NCBI GenBank assembly: GCA_947359465.1
Contig: OX375879.1
Coordinates: 120,420,557-120,484,556 of the forward strand
Source: Metellina segmentata
Lineage: Eukaryota > Arthropoda > Arachnida > Araneae > Tetragnathidae
Direction of reading: 5' to 3'
Length of the DNA: 64,000 nucleotides
Below the pieces are notes generated by a model. It saw nothing but the letters and a program-made list of their open reading frames with translations, did no database searches and was not told the origin of the DNA. Positions 10,661-21,574 of the stretch are shown in pieces; position 1 is the first letter of the stretch, and each line of letters opens with the position of its first letter. The position numbers and the translations under genes were made by a program.

Positions 10661-12114
10661 CAGGGTGTTTCAGTGAACCGTTTCAGAACTTCTAAGAGGG
10701 GTAGGGTACATCCTGACAACTCGAAATCATACAGCAATGTGGGGTCGGAAATGCTTTCCTGAAGTGGTGTTGTACACTGAAGCACCGTAAAGAAAAGAGA
10801 CCGTAAGTGAGAAATCGTTTTAATAATACATGAAAAGAAGCAAAAGGTACATGGATTAAAGTAAGTGTTCGAAGTTTCTTCCACGGGCTACAATGCACGC
10901 CTCATATCTCCGACGCATGGACATCCAAACATTCTGGAATACTCCAGGCATATCTCGAATTTCTCCGGCAGCTACTGCAATTCTTGCAACCAGCTCCTCA
11001 ACATTGTCAACAGGGGTGTCATAAACTAGCGATTTCAGATGACCCCGGAAATAAAAATCAAGACATGATAGGTCGGATGACCGAGCAGGCCAACGCACGG
11101 GACCACCACGTCCGATCCACTGCTGACCAAATGTGACATCCAGGTAGTTACGAACATCTCCGCTATAATGGGCAGGAGCTCCATCGTGTTGGAACCACAT
11201 TGTCTGTTGCGTCGATGCAGAAATCTGTTCATCTCTCAAAAGTTGTGGCAATACTTGCTGCAGAAAGAACAAGTAGTTAGGTCCGGTTAGACGAGACGGT
11301 AACAGGTAAGGTCCGATGAGGTGATCTCCCCTAATACCGGCCCATACATTGACCGAAAATCGAATCTGTGCTGCACGACGTCGTATTGCATGCGGGTTCT
11401 CGACCGCCCATATATGGTCGTTATGCGTGTTGAAAATTCCTTCCCTTGTGAAGGTTGCCTCATCGGAAAACAACACTTCAGCAGGAAAAAGGGGATTTGT
11501 AGCACATTTTCCAAGGTACCACTGTGCGAAAGCAATACGAGGTGCATAATCCTCCGGTTGCTGTGTCTGGACACGCTGCACGTGAAACGGATGCATGTCT
11601 TCTTCTCGGAGAATCCTCCAGACGCTGCAATGGGAAACCCCGACTGCGTTTGCTACACTTCGTGTACTCGTTCTTGGATTCCCCTGTACATGCTGCAGCA
11701 AATTCTGTTCGACGTCTGCATTCCTTGCTGTTCTTACCCTGTCCCTGTCAGCTCTTTCTAATGAACCTGTCTCAGCTAACCTCTGGTGCAGTCTTGCAAA
11801 GAAATTATGACTGGGGATACGCCTCGTCGGATATCGTTCCGCGTATAAACGCTGTGCGGCTGGCCCACTACAATTTTCAGCCCCGTACGCCAAATGCATA
11901 TCGGCTAACTCTGCGATCGTGTAATCATCCATCCTATTAACTTGGCGTTCTTGTGCGAAATGAAGATTCCCTACACGAAAGCTCGGGATTTTCGCACAAC
12001 GCCATCTACCGCGTCAGGAAAGCATTTCTGACTGCCCATTGGTATATGATTTTGGTTCGTCAGGATGTGCCCTACCCCTCTTAGAAGTTCTGAAACGGTT
12101 CACTGAAACACAAC

Positions 12115-12120
<6 letters not shown>
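10661..12120 (-). mobile_element. Complete DD41D (rosa-type) Tc1/mariner transposon
   Basis: Long terminal inverted repeats of about 105 bp at 10661-10766 and 12014-12120 share TTTCAGTGAACCGTTTCAG, AACTTCTAAGAGGGGTAGGG and GAAATGCTTTCCTGA. The outer ends read CAGGGTG and, inverted, TAGGGTG; the right repeat carries a 5-bp insertion near its end. TA flanks both sides. The 1460-bp element holds one uninterrupted transposase gene. With both ends and the gene intact, this is the best candidate for a recently active DNA transposon in the window. The left end abuts the 5' end of a Helitron-like element and the right end a (TA)n tract. Confidence 0.88.
10856..11932 (-). CDS. DD41D transposase, 358 aa, uninterrupted
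   Basis: Cut-and-paste transposase of the Tc1/mariner (IS630) superfamily, acting on its own inverted repeats in the nucleus and inserting at TA. Residues 1-60 (MDDYTIAELADMHLAYGAEN...) form the N-terminal DNA-binding region typical of these insect and arachnid proteins. A second helix-turn-helix follows around 88-110 (TSTRSVANAVGVSHCSVWRI). The catalytic triad is D157 (LFSDEATF), D250 (WFQHDGAPAH) and D292 (CLDFYFRGHLKSLVY). The 41 residues between the last two define the DD41D class, for which 'rosa' is the named family. The start at 11932 fits the conserved N-terminus. No stop or frameshift. Function is inferred from family; activity is untested. Confidence 0.9.
   Translation of the reverse strand: MDDYTIAELADMHLAYGAENCSGPAAQRLYAERYPTRRIPSHNFFARLHQRLAETGSLERADRDRVRTARNADVEQNLLQHVQGNPRTSTRSVANAVGVSHCSVWRILREEDMHPFHVQRVQTQQPEDYAPRIAFAQWYLGKCATNPLFPAEVLFSDEATFTREGIFNTHNDHIWAVENPHAIRRRAAQIRFSVNVWAGIRGDHLIGPYLLPSRLTGPNYLFFLQQVLPQLLRDEQISASTQQTMWFQHDGAPAHYSGDVRNYLDVTFGQQWIGRGGPVRWPARSSDLSCLDFYFRGHLKSLVYDTPVDNVEELVARIAVAAGEIRDMPGVFQNVWMSMRRRYEACIVARGRNFEHLL

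Positions 12121-12184
<64 letters not shown>
12121..12184. repeat. (TA)n microsatellite
   Basis: About 60 bp of TA dinucleotides between the DD41D transposon and the left LTR of gypsy-3. The tract resumes right of the same element at 17536-17578, so gypsy-3 inserted in it. Confidence 0.95.
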
Positions 12185-12188
<4 letters not shown>

Positions 12189-12519
12189 ATGTCAACACTG
12201 GAATGGCACTGTGGCTATTACTTGATATGGTATTTTGGAATGAGTCCACGTGTTGTAAAACACAACATTTATTAAATTAATTGAAGATGGTACACATATG
12301 AGCCACAGAGGTCTCAATAGATTCGCATAAAAAAAGTACGGAAGAGTGGCCACACAGGTCTCGACTCTCTCCGATCACACAAAAAACTGAAGACCCTCCG
12401 CCGCGGGCAAGGGATCAAGCCTTTTCCCCTTAGCGTTCGTGGTGTTTCGTTTCCTGGATGAAATAGTCCCTTTCTCCTTTCGGTAGTAGGTGGGGAGGCG
12501 AAAGAATTCCGTTCCTACA
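12185..12519 (-). repeat. 3' LTR of gypsy-3
   Basis: 335 bp, starting TGTGATGTCAACACTGG and ending CCGTTCCTACA on the plus strand; partner of 17201-17535. Confidence 0.92.
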
Positions 12520-12701
12520 CTGGGGCATCCTGACGGTGTTCGCCCCGAACATCACTGCACTCATTTAGGCACGTACAATGGGACCTGAAAAAAATAAAAA
12601 AAAAACAAAAAAAAGTATCTATTTCACTTTTGAGATAATTGCTGAAAATAAACATAATTTTTCTCTCCACATTAGTTTTTCTTTCCCAGAGTTCTTTAAA
12701 G

Positions 12702-15700
12702 TTAATTAGTCCATGGTTTCATGTGTTCGGCAGCAGTGGACGTGTTGATAGGTCCTTCGTGACTGCCCACTTTCCTCACCTCGTAACGGTGGTGTGGTTT
12801 CCTGTTGATAATTTCGTATGGGCCCAGATATTTTGGTCGTAATTTGAGTCCTGCTCCAAATTGGGTCCTCTGTATCGCTACCAGGTCTCCTTCTGCATAC
12901 TTTCTTGCAGGTTTCCGCTTCCGATTATACTGTTTTCGGTTTTCTTCTTGCATCCTTAGGATTTGTTCCTTAGCTTCTTCCCTAAGTCCTTCTCGGTTTC
13001 TTATGAACCATTCTTCATATTCTTGTTCCAACATTTCTCTGACCTTCAGATCTTCTTTGTTCTTCATTGATACTCCTGTTAGCAATTCAAATGGTGTGAT
13101 TTTTGTACTTTTACTAGAGGTGCTGTTCAAAATTCTTTGAATTGAGTTGACATATTTAAACCACTTTTCTGGTTCGTTGATCGCTAATTTCGTCAGTACC
13201 GGTATCACAGTTTCAAATATTCGTTCGATTTGACCATTTCCTCGAGGTACTCCTGTGGTGATTTTGAAGTGTTCAATGCTTCTTTCGTCGCAGTAACCTT
13301 CGAATTCTTTGGATGTGAATGCGGTGCCTCGATCTGAAATTATTCTTGACGGATTTCCGAAAATATGTGACTGCGAATCTAGCTTCTCCAACGCATCACG
13401 TGTAGAAGTTGATTTTACAGGATAGAGCCAAGTAAATTTAGTGAAGGCATCTATCACAGCGAAGATGTGTTGATAGTGTTTATTTGTTGTCGCCAGAGGT
13501 CCCAGAAAATCAATATGGTATGTACTAAGCGGTACACTCCCTTTGGGTATTGGATTTAATTGACCCTCTTGCTTGCCCCTTTTCTTATTCGTCAAGATGC
13601 ACTTAACGCAGTTCATTATGACGTTCTCCACTTTTTTCCTGAGTCCTGGAATGGAAAAATCTCTTTTCACTAACTCCTCGGTCTTCGCCACGGCAAAATG
13701 TCCTTTTTGATGGAATTCCTTTATAATATCTGATTGCATCCTCTCGGGGACGACAGGCAGTTCACTTCCGTTTTCATATCGATATAATACATCGTTTTTG
13801 ATCAAGTAGTCGTTCTTCTCCCCTCTCATCAATAATTCTTTAATAACTTGAATATACTCATCTTGTCGTTGGGCTGCTGCTAACTTGCACGTTATTTCTT
13901 CACCCGTTGGTTGCGGTACTATCACAGCGACATTTCGGCTCAAAGCATCTGCATGTCTCATTTGAGCACTTGGTCGATGAATTATTTCGTATTCGAATTC
14001 CTCCATGATTAACGCCCATCTCGCTATCTTAGGGGTTAAGTCCTTCTTGCTCATGGTTTGCTGGAAGGCTGAGCAATCCGTCATTATTTTAAATTTGGTT
14101 CCGAGTAGATAATTCCGGAATTTTTTCAAAGCTTCGATCACTGCTAGAATTTCTAATTCATAGCTGCCGTATTTTTCGTGTTGTGCTGTTGTCTTCTTAC
14201 TCATGTATTGAATTGGATACATCTTTCCATCATCTGCCTGTTGCAATAGTACTGCTCCGAATCCGTGTGAGCTTGCATCACAATGAAGTTCCAGTGGCGG
14301 TCCTTGTCTGAAAATTTGTAGCACCGGCTCGCCAGTCAAGGCCTGCTTTAATTCTTGAAATGCAGTTTTCTCCTTCGACCCAAAATGGAATTCCCTGTTA
14401 TCACGAAGTAAATCACTGAGGGGCTTCGCTATCTTGGCATAATCTCGAACAAACTTTCGAAAATAACCGGTCAACCCCAGAAAACTCTGTATTTGTTTGG
14501 CATTTTTGGGTTGTGGGAAGTTCCGTACGGCTGCAGTTTTTAAAGGTGAAGGCTTTATAGTTCCTTTTTCTACTACGTAACCCAAGAATTCTATCTTTCG
14601 TTTTAGAAACTGACACTTTTTGAAGTTTAGTTCTAATCCGTACATTGACGCCGTATTTAAAACACGTTCTAATTTTTCTAAACCCTCTACCTCATTCATG
14701 GCTGGTATGATAATATCATCTACATAAATAATAACAGTTTTATCTTTTAACAAATCCTTAAAAACATGAAAATTATATCTTTCAAATACACTTGGACTGG
14801 TTGACAATCCAAAAGGTGTCTTTAAAAACTCATACTGTCCCTCGTGGGTAACAAAAGAGGTGTACTTTGTACTCTCCTTTTCTATGTCGACATGAAAAAA
14901 GCCGTTTTTCAAATCTAACGTTGTGAAGACTTGCGAGTCCTCCAATTTGTCTAACACGTCTTCGATTAGAGGTAACGGGAAACGGTCCTTAATTATTTTT
15001 TTGTTGAGCTTTCGGAAATCGACACAAAGTCTGTGATTCCCATCTTTTTTCTTACAAAGCACTATAGGGGCAGAATATTCCGAACAGCTGTTTTTAATTA
15101 TCCCTTTTTCTAACCACTCTTGGATTTGTTTTTCAACTATAAGTTGTTCAGTAATCGGCAACCGCCGAGCACGCTGACTAACTGGAACTTCGTCCGTCAG
15201 AAGAATTCTCATCTTAACATCCGTGTTTGTTACTTGCTGAGGCACATAATTTCCTACAATTTGACAGATTCTTTCTCGTAAACAGGGATTCATTATATGG
15301 GAGAGATCTGTCTCTTCGCTAGACATATCCAACGCTACGGCGCCTAAAGTGTAAACAAAAGCACCTGCTGATGAGTCATTTTCATGCGCCTTCGATACTT
15401 GAAAGTCTACGAGGGGATGTTGAGGGAAACTCACGCGCTCTTCTTCCCCGTGATTTATGACAACGCCTGAAGTTGTTGTTTTGTTTTTTATTTCGCTTCC
15501 GTTTTCGCCCCTTACTTCTGACCTCCTTATTTCATTTATGTCTCTATCGGTAACGTTTAATGTTCCCCCAGAAAATGCAAACTTTACCCTTGATAATACG
15601 TTCATACCAATTATTGCTTCAAATTGTAAATTCTTAACGACATGCACATCAGAACACAAAGAAATATTATCAATAACAATTTCTGATCGGAAAAACCCCT

Positions 15701-16221
15701 CGGTACTTATTTTGTGTTGACTTATTCCATTTAAATATATCTTACTACCATTCAATATAGGAGATCCTATTTTATGATAACATTCCTCATTAATTAGAGT
15801 TATTTCAGATCCAGTGTCTATTACTGCATTAATATAACACTTTTCAATATAAACACTCTTTTCAATTTTCTTAGGAGTTGCTACATATATTTGATTTACA
15901 GTTTTATTCACATTTGCATTTTCACCTTTAAAATTATATGTACAAGTATTACTCTTATGCCCATAATTTCCACATGCATAACACTTAATTCTATTACTTT
16001 TATATGGATCTCTATTTGGTACATCATAATCAACCTTATTAACATACTTATTGACATTTGTACTATAACCAACAGTTTTATAGCAATTATCAACATTTCT
16101 ACTATTCTGGTTAGCACGAAAGTTCGACGATTCACCTTTATATCGAGTTTCATCTTGCGAAACATTTTTTCTGTATTTATTTACATTCCGTATCTCCATT
16201 TTTCCTAATTGCAACGTCGCA

Positions 16222-16256
<35 letters not shown>

Positions 16257-16961
16257 ATATTCCTCTAAATTTTTCACTATAACTTCTGCGCATTTTAATT
16301 GATGCCAGTCATCTATGAAGTGTGTTTTGATTTCAAACGGCGCTCTACGTTTTATCTGCTCGGATACCATTAGTTCCCTGAGCTCGTCAAAATTTGTTAT
16401 TTTGAGTCCTCTTAACCATTCGTCAAAATAATGACTTATTTCAAACGCAAAATTTCGCCAAGTGGCTGTACTTTCCTTTTTATGATTCAGGAATTTTTGT
16501 TTGAATTGTTCAGACGTAAGTTTAAATCTTTTGAGTAAGATTTCTTTTATGTATTCATAGTCATTAGATCTTTCCTCCGGTTCGCGAGTTATAATCTGTG
16601 CTATCTCTAAGGGTAATAAACCTAGTAAATGCGTTACAAAATCTTCACTTTCGATTTTGATTTTCGTCGCTTGTCTCTCGAACAGCGCTAAATACGTACT
16701 TATATCATTGGATTCATTCGAATCAAAACTTTTAATTATCTTTGATAATTCCTTTCCTCTATCCCATGCAGTGTTCGATTCTGTCATGTGATTTTCCCTA
16801 ACTGTTTGTGTCGCATTTTGCAGTTTCAGTTTTTCCAATTCAAATTCGCGTAATTCTTTTTCTTTTTCCCTCTCTAACTGCTGTTTGTCTTTCTCCAGCT
16901 GCTCTTTTTCGATTCTTTCAACTATTATTGTATCCAGAAGTGTTTTTGTGTACTTCCTCAT
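12702..16961 (-). CDS. Gag-Pol polyprotein of gypsy-3 (1419 aa, N-terminus in another frame)
   Basis: Single fused Gag-Pol that makes particle, protease, reverse transcriptase, RNase H and integrase. Domain order: coiled coil (10-50); capsid-like region (85-230); zinc knuckle at 327-340 (CYACGNYGHKSNTC); protease DTGS at 382-385; RT about 590-790 with TTLDLKNGFFHV and YVDD at 746-749; RNase H about 890-1008 (LHCDASSHGFG, TDCSAF, HADALSR); integrase with an HX3H...CX2C finger (1084-1121) and catalytic D1151, D1210, E1246 (DD35E); and a C-terminal LRPKYLGPY module. Residues 236-243 are VCVCVCVC, encoded by a CA/GT microsatellite. The first 48 residues of Gag are encoded just upstream in a different frame, so translation from a normal start would need that frame repaired. 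Confidence 0.92.
16225..16258. repeat. CT/CA microsatellite inside gypsy-3 gag
   Basis: A (CT)n(CA)n tract that reads on the coding strand as alternating Val-Cys followed by ERES. It sits between the capsid-like region and the basic linker before the zinc knuckle. The other gypsy Gags have no counterpart. Confidence 0.95.
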
Positions 16962-17085
16962 CGTAATCGAGTTGTTTCGTCACTAACTTTTTTAATTTCG
17001 AAATTGTCGCATTTGAGGGTATTTCTATATCTAATTCCGTTGCAAGACGGTAAATATCGTCCTTTCTTGCTTTACCAAAATATGA
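16962..17085 (-). pseudogene. Gag N-terminus of gypsy-3, separated by a frameshift
   Basis: The ATG at 17088-17086 region opens MSYFGKARKDDIYRLATEL and continues to LDYDEE, homologous to MSFLVRAKKEDLTKLAIEL...HDYNEE at the start of gypsy-4 Gag. At GAAGTACAC (about 16955-16963) the frame changes: this frame runs on into NTSGYNNS, while the homologous reading continues as YTKTLLDTIIVERIEKE in the 1419-residue frame. A one-base insertion or two-base deletion explains it. A programmed shift is unlikely because gypsy-4 has this stretch in a single frame. Confidence 0.8.
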
Positions 17086-17200
17086 CATCTTTATATTAAA
17101 AATGAGCAAAATGTACTCACAGTTTGCGATGATGATGGCTCTCTAGGGTTCTAGTCCACGTTCAATTTGCATGGGGCAATCCAGGCACCAGCCCCCATTA

Positions 17201-17531
17201 TGTGATGTCAACACTGGAATGGCACTGTGGCTATTACTTGATATGGTATTTTGGAATGAGTCCACGTGTTGTAAAACACAACATTTATTAAATTAATTGA
17301 AGATGGTACACATATGAGCCACAGAGGTCTCAATAGATTCGCATAAAAAAAGTACGGAAGAGTGGCCACATAGGTCTCGACTCTCTCCGATCACACAAAA
17401 AACTGAAGACCCTCCGCCGCGGGCAAGGGATCAAGCCTTTTCCCCTTAGCGTTCGTGGTGTTCCGTTTCCTGGATGAAATAGTCCCTTTCTCCTTTCGGT
17501 AGTAGGTGGGGAGGCGAAAGAATTCCGTTCC

Positions 17532-17535
<4 letters not shown>
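17201..17535 (-). repeat. 5' LTR of gypsy-3
   Basis: 335 bp, partner of 12185-12519. The minus-strand sequence just inside, starting TAATGGGGGCTGGTGCCTGG, resembles the matching position of gypsy-4 (a GGGCTACGGCCTGGAT block), suggesting a shared but here unassigned primer-site region. Confidence 0.92.

Positions 17536-17578
<43 letters not shown>
17536..17578. repeat. (TA)n microsatellite
   Basis: Right-hand continuation of the TA tract split by gypsy-3; it precedes the Helitron sequence. Confidence 0.95.
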
Positions 17579-17582
<4 letters not shown>

Positions 17583-17679
17583 CGCTTATGCGTGGCGCAA
17601 AAATGGCCTGTATTTCTCTCCCGGTTGTGGCAACGGGTTTGGCCTTTACGAATGTAAATAAATATTGATATCCCTCATT

Positions 17680-18690
17680 ACACCAACGGGAAGCGCATCG
17701 CGTTGACGCTTGATCAATCTTCCCGATAATTGTGAGAGGTTTTTGATAGAAAAATTAGCTCTTTGCGTCAAATTCAATACAATTTGCGAAGAAGAGAGCA
17801 GGGAACTAGGAAATCTTTTGACGTACGAATTCAGAGAATTACCGCTAGAAATACTGCGGGCAGAGCACGCGATGGAGCAACATTTAAGTAATAGAACCGA
17901 TTCCCAAGTGGAAATAAGTGTTTCTGAACACGACTGTGGATTTATGACAGAAATATGCTCATTTTGTGGAGCTTTTTATTGGCCTGATGAATTGAACTGT
18001 TCAAAAAAATTCACAAAATGCTGCCAAACAACTGTTTAATGATATAGATTTTGAAACAGTGACGCCTGAAGAGCTCAAAAATCGTGCTATTCTCACTGTA
18101 ACAAATGATTCATCAATGCAAATCAATAATCATGTACTGCAGTGTATGCCAGGAAATGAAGGCATTTATGAGAGTATTGTTGCTATAGTCAGTGAAGATC
18201 CATGAGATCAAGTTACATATTCAGAGGAATTTTTGAATAACATTACACCAACTGGAATGCCACCTCATAAATTTAAATCAATAACAGGTGTTATTATAAT
18301 GTTACTCAGAAATTTAGCACCTTCAAAAGGTTTGTGCAATGGAACTACACTTATCGTGGTAAATTTGCAGAAAAATACTATTGAAGCAACAAAAAAAATA
18401 AGTAACAAAAACAATGAATCTTACCTGATACCTCGAATACCTTATTCCATCTGATAGTAATATGACTTTTAAATTCAAACGTAAACAATTTCCTATTAGG
18501 TTAGCATTTTCAATGACCATTAATAAAGCTCAGGGCCAAACTTTTGACAAAATATGTTTAGATTTGAGCAAGCCAGTTTTTACTCATGGCTAATTGTACG
18601 TAGGTCTTTCTAGAGAGATCTTTCGAATCTGTTGTATATGCGAGTTCTCAAATACACAACTGTGTGTACAGGGAGGTTTTATGTGAATGA
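17680..18690 (+). pseudogene. Helitron Rep/helicase remnant, internally deleted and frameshifted
   Basis: 17710-18039 encodes the segment with paired cysteines typical of the Helitron N-terminal region (CGFMTEICSFCGAFYWPDE followed by KFTKCC). At about 18025 this joins the C-terminal PIF1-like helicase part: LKNRAILTVTNDSSMQINN, a stop at 18203-18205, then TPTGMPPHKFKSITGVIIML, LRNLAPSKGLCNGT, a frame change after IPRIPY, MTINKAQGQTFDK (the final helicase motif), and LYVGLSRE after another stop. The Rep nuclease and most helicase motifs are absent, a deletion of well over 1000 codons compared with normal RepHel proteins. No function is possible. Confidence 0.82.
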
Positions 18691-19882
18691 ATATACCCCA
18701 GAATATGTAATCATAGTAAATTCATTCATTCATATATCCCAGAAATCTATTTGTCAGTGTAAATAATCACCCGCACTGTTCCTAAAAGTTCCATGAGATT
18801 CCCTTTCTCGCTGCTCTCTCAGAACCTCAGCTGTATCGTTCAGCAATACATAAAAAGGGTCTTCGGATAAACTGTTTTCCACCGTGTAAAAACTCAAATA
18901 TCATATACCCCATAATTTGTTATTATTGTAAATACATTGTCATATCATATCCCAGAAATCTATTTGTCAGTGTAAATACTCACCCACACTGTTCTTAAAA
19001 GTGAATTTAGAACATAGTAGTCCCAAGAGTTCCCCTTTCTCGCTGCTCCCTCAGAACATTAGCTGTATGGTTCAGCAAGACGTAAAAAGGGTCTTCGGAT
19101 AAACTGTTTTCCACCGTGTAAAAACTCAAATATCATATACCCCAGAATTTGTTATTATTGTAAATACATTGTAATAGAATATCCCAGAAATCTATTTGTC
19201 AATGTAAATACTCAACCACACTGTTCTTAAAAGTGACTTTAGAACATATTAGTCCCAAGAGTTCCCCTTTCTCGCTGCTCCCTCATGACATTAGCTGTAT
19301 GGTTCAGCAATACATAAAAAGGGTCTTCGGATAAACTGTTTTGCACCGTGTAAATACTCAAATATCATATACCCCAGAATTTGTTATTATTTTAAATACA
19401 TTGTCATATCATATCCCATAAATCTATTTGTCAGTGTAAATACTCTCCCACACTGTTCTTAAAAGTGAATTTAGAACATAGTAGTCCCCAGAGATTCCCT
19501 TTCTCGCTGCTTTTTCAGAACCGTAGCTGTATCGTTCAGCAATACGTAAAAAGGGTCTTCGGATAAACTGTTTTCCACCGTGTAAAAACTCAAATATCAT
19601 ATACCCCAGAATTTGTTATTATTGTAAATACATTGTCATATCATATCCCAGAAATCTATTTGTCAGTGTAAATACTCACCCACACTGTTCTTAAAAGTGA
19701 ATTTAGAACATAGTAGTCCCAAGAGTTCCCCTTTCTCGCTGCTCCCTCAGAACATTAGCTGTATGGTTCAGCAAGACGTAAAAAGGGTCTTCGGATAAAC
19801 TGTTTTCCACCGTGTAAAAACTCAAATATCATATACCCCAGAATTTGTTATTATTGTAAATACATTGTAATAGAATATCCCA
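18690..19882 (+). repeat. 232-bp satellite array, left part
   Basis: Landmark AAAAAGGGTCTTCGGATAAA recurs with GGG at 18857, 19089, 19321, 19553 and 19785, spacing exactly 232 bp. Each unit also carries a CAGAAATCTATTTGTCAGTG block and a CTTTCTCGCTGCTCCCTCAG block. The first, left-most unit is more diverged. The array is cut by gypsy-2 and resumes at 23986. Confidence 0.95.
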
Positions 19883-20289
19883 TGTACCATATGGTACTTG
19901 CCGACCCTTTTCCCTAACACGTGGACGCTGGAATGTTTCGGAATGCGAAAACAACTTTAGTCTGCACGTGCGGATCCTCGATGGTTTTCGCAGCTGTGTG
20001 GGGGTGTTTCTGTTCGGGAGAGGACATAAATATCTCTAGAGGGCTCGGAATTCACCCCCCCCCCTCTCGTTGTCAGCGGCGGTTCTGCGAAGCGAACGTG
20101 GATTTTGAGGGAATTCGGACTCGAGATTCAACGAGAGACAGACGTCTCTGTTTTGCCAATTGTGTTACTTTGGCTTCAGGCAGGTTTCGGTTGTCGATGG
20201 CTGTGCCCATAATTATCTTGTAAATATTTATGTAAATAAATAGTTTAATTTTAAATCAGCTGTCCGTCAAATTCTTACATGACGGTACA
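19883..20289 (+). repeat. 5' LTR of gypsy-2
   Basis: 407 bp, from TGTACCATATGG to ACATGACGGTACA. GTAAATAAATAG near its right end is a plausible polyadenylation region. Confidence 0.93.
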
Positions 20290-21137
20290 GCTTATTAATT
20301 TGGTGGCAGCGGGGTTGATAGATTAAAACAGCCTCGACAAGTAAATCGAACCTGCCGTTTTGCCTGAAAGAGATGGCCAATAGAACTTCGAAACCAGAAG
20401 TTCTGATTGTCATTTCCGCTGTCGGATTGTCACTTTCGCTGGAGACCGTTTCCCTTGTCTTAGAGAAAGCGAGAAGGAGGTACCGGAGTCACCGACCCCA
20501 TCCATCACCAAAACTCGTCGCAAGAAGTTTTGGTTTCGAGTTGCCGGCCCTTTTCAACGGAGCGTGAGCGGAATCGACGGAAAGCTCGACAAGTCCTGTT
20601 CATCAGGGGAATAGATTCCCCACCGGTTCGTCCAGAGATCATCTTGATCGGCTATTATAGGTTCATCGCGAACCGTTTTTTCGTCAGTGGCGCAGTGCTA
20701 TTTGTGCGCGTTGTGGAAGAGGTCGAGACGACCTACACCAGTGGGCTTTCAGCCGAAGAGTGTGTTTGTGGGCTTTTTAGCCGAAGATAGTGCAGTGCAG
20801 TGCAGTGTTTCCACCCGTGGTCCAGCCTGTGGACAGTGGTGCCAAGTGATCCAAGTCAGCAGATACAGGTTAGTGCCATTTCCCTATTTTGTCACTGTGA
20901 CTAAGTTTCAAGAATTGTGTAATAGCTAAAATTTTGTTAATCTCAATTAGTGTGGTCACTCCAAAGGGAATTGATTTAGCTTAAGTATTTTTTTTGAATC
21001 TGTATTGTGCATTTTAGAATTGCTAAATTATTGTATGTTGTGAGATTACGGTATGTCGTAAAAAGTATTAAATTGGGTGTTGTGCAAAAGAATTGAATTT
21101 TTTTGGGTTTTTTTTTTGGCAATTTTGAATTTTCGAA

Positions 21138-21569
21138 ATGGCGTACTTGGGCAAAGGTAGGAAACAAGATCTAGAGGAACTAGCGGAATTTTTGGAAAGA
21201 ACGGTTACTCCGGGATTACTGACATCCCAACTTAAGGAGTTAATCCTCTCGCACGATTCCTACGATGAGGAATACACAAAAGTGGCGTTAGAAAGGGTTA
21301 TACAAGAAAGAAAGGATAGAGAAAGGGTTATAGCGGATAGGGAACAAGAGAGAGCGGATAGGGAACGAGAGAGAAGGTATAAGGAACGAGAAAGACGGTA
21401 TAACTTTGAGCTTGAAAAACTACGGATTGAGGCATCCCGACCAAAAGCCCAGGGAAGAACATTTTTCCCAGCGAAGGAAAGGGAGAAGAATTACCCCCCC
21501 CCACTCGAGAGCGGAACGATTTTTTCCCGCCTAGTTCCCCGGGAGGGAAATTTGACACTTCTGACCTGA
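21138..21569 (+). CDS. Gag N-terminal fragment of gypsy-2 (143 aa)
   Basis: Begins MAYLGKGRKQDLEELAEFLE, the conserved N-terminus of the local gypsy Gags, followed by a highly charged coiled coil (about residues 45-105, with RERERRYKERERRYNFELEK). It stops after 143 residues. The capsid-like segment present in gypsy-3 and gypsy-4 (the FERQA...HL.GLLP region) is absent, so the protein jumps from the coiled coil to a short unrelated tail. Five bases later the next frame opens with the zinc knuckle. Whether this short protein still has a role in packaging is unknown. Confidence 0.75.
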   Translation: MAYLGKGRKQDLEELAEFLERTVTPGLLTSQLKELILSHDSYDEEYTKVALERVIQERKDRERVIADREQERADRERERRYKERERRYNFELEKLRIEASRPKAQGRTFFPAKEREKNYPPPLESGTIFSRLVPREGNLTLLT

Positions 21570-21574
21570 GACTT

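Larger units (their letters stand above)
12185..17535 (-). mobile_element. Full-length Ty3/gypsy retrotransposon (gypsy-3)
   Basis: Two 335-bp LTRs (12185-12519 and 17201-17535) differ at only two positions that I can see (12355 C versus T, and one T/C in the GTGGTGTT(T/C)CG block). The interior has a gag-pol gene with protease, RT, RNase H and integrase. Both ends lie in (TA)n. The left flank reads TATG and the right TATA, so the duplication is blurred by the repeat. Low LTR divergence indicates recent insertion. A frameshift near the gag start and a microsatellite inside gag are the visible defects. Confidence 0.93.

Noticed and set aside
12702..16961. An endogenous retrovirus with an envelope gene
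   Set aside because: Neither full gypsy element has any open frame between integrase and the 3' LTR that could be an envelope; both are plain LTR retrotransposons.
16955..16963. Programmed ribosomal frameshift in gypsy-3 gag
   Set aside because: No slippery heptamer is evident and the sister element encodes the same stretch in one frame; a simple indel is more likely.
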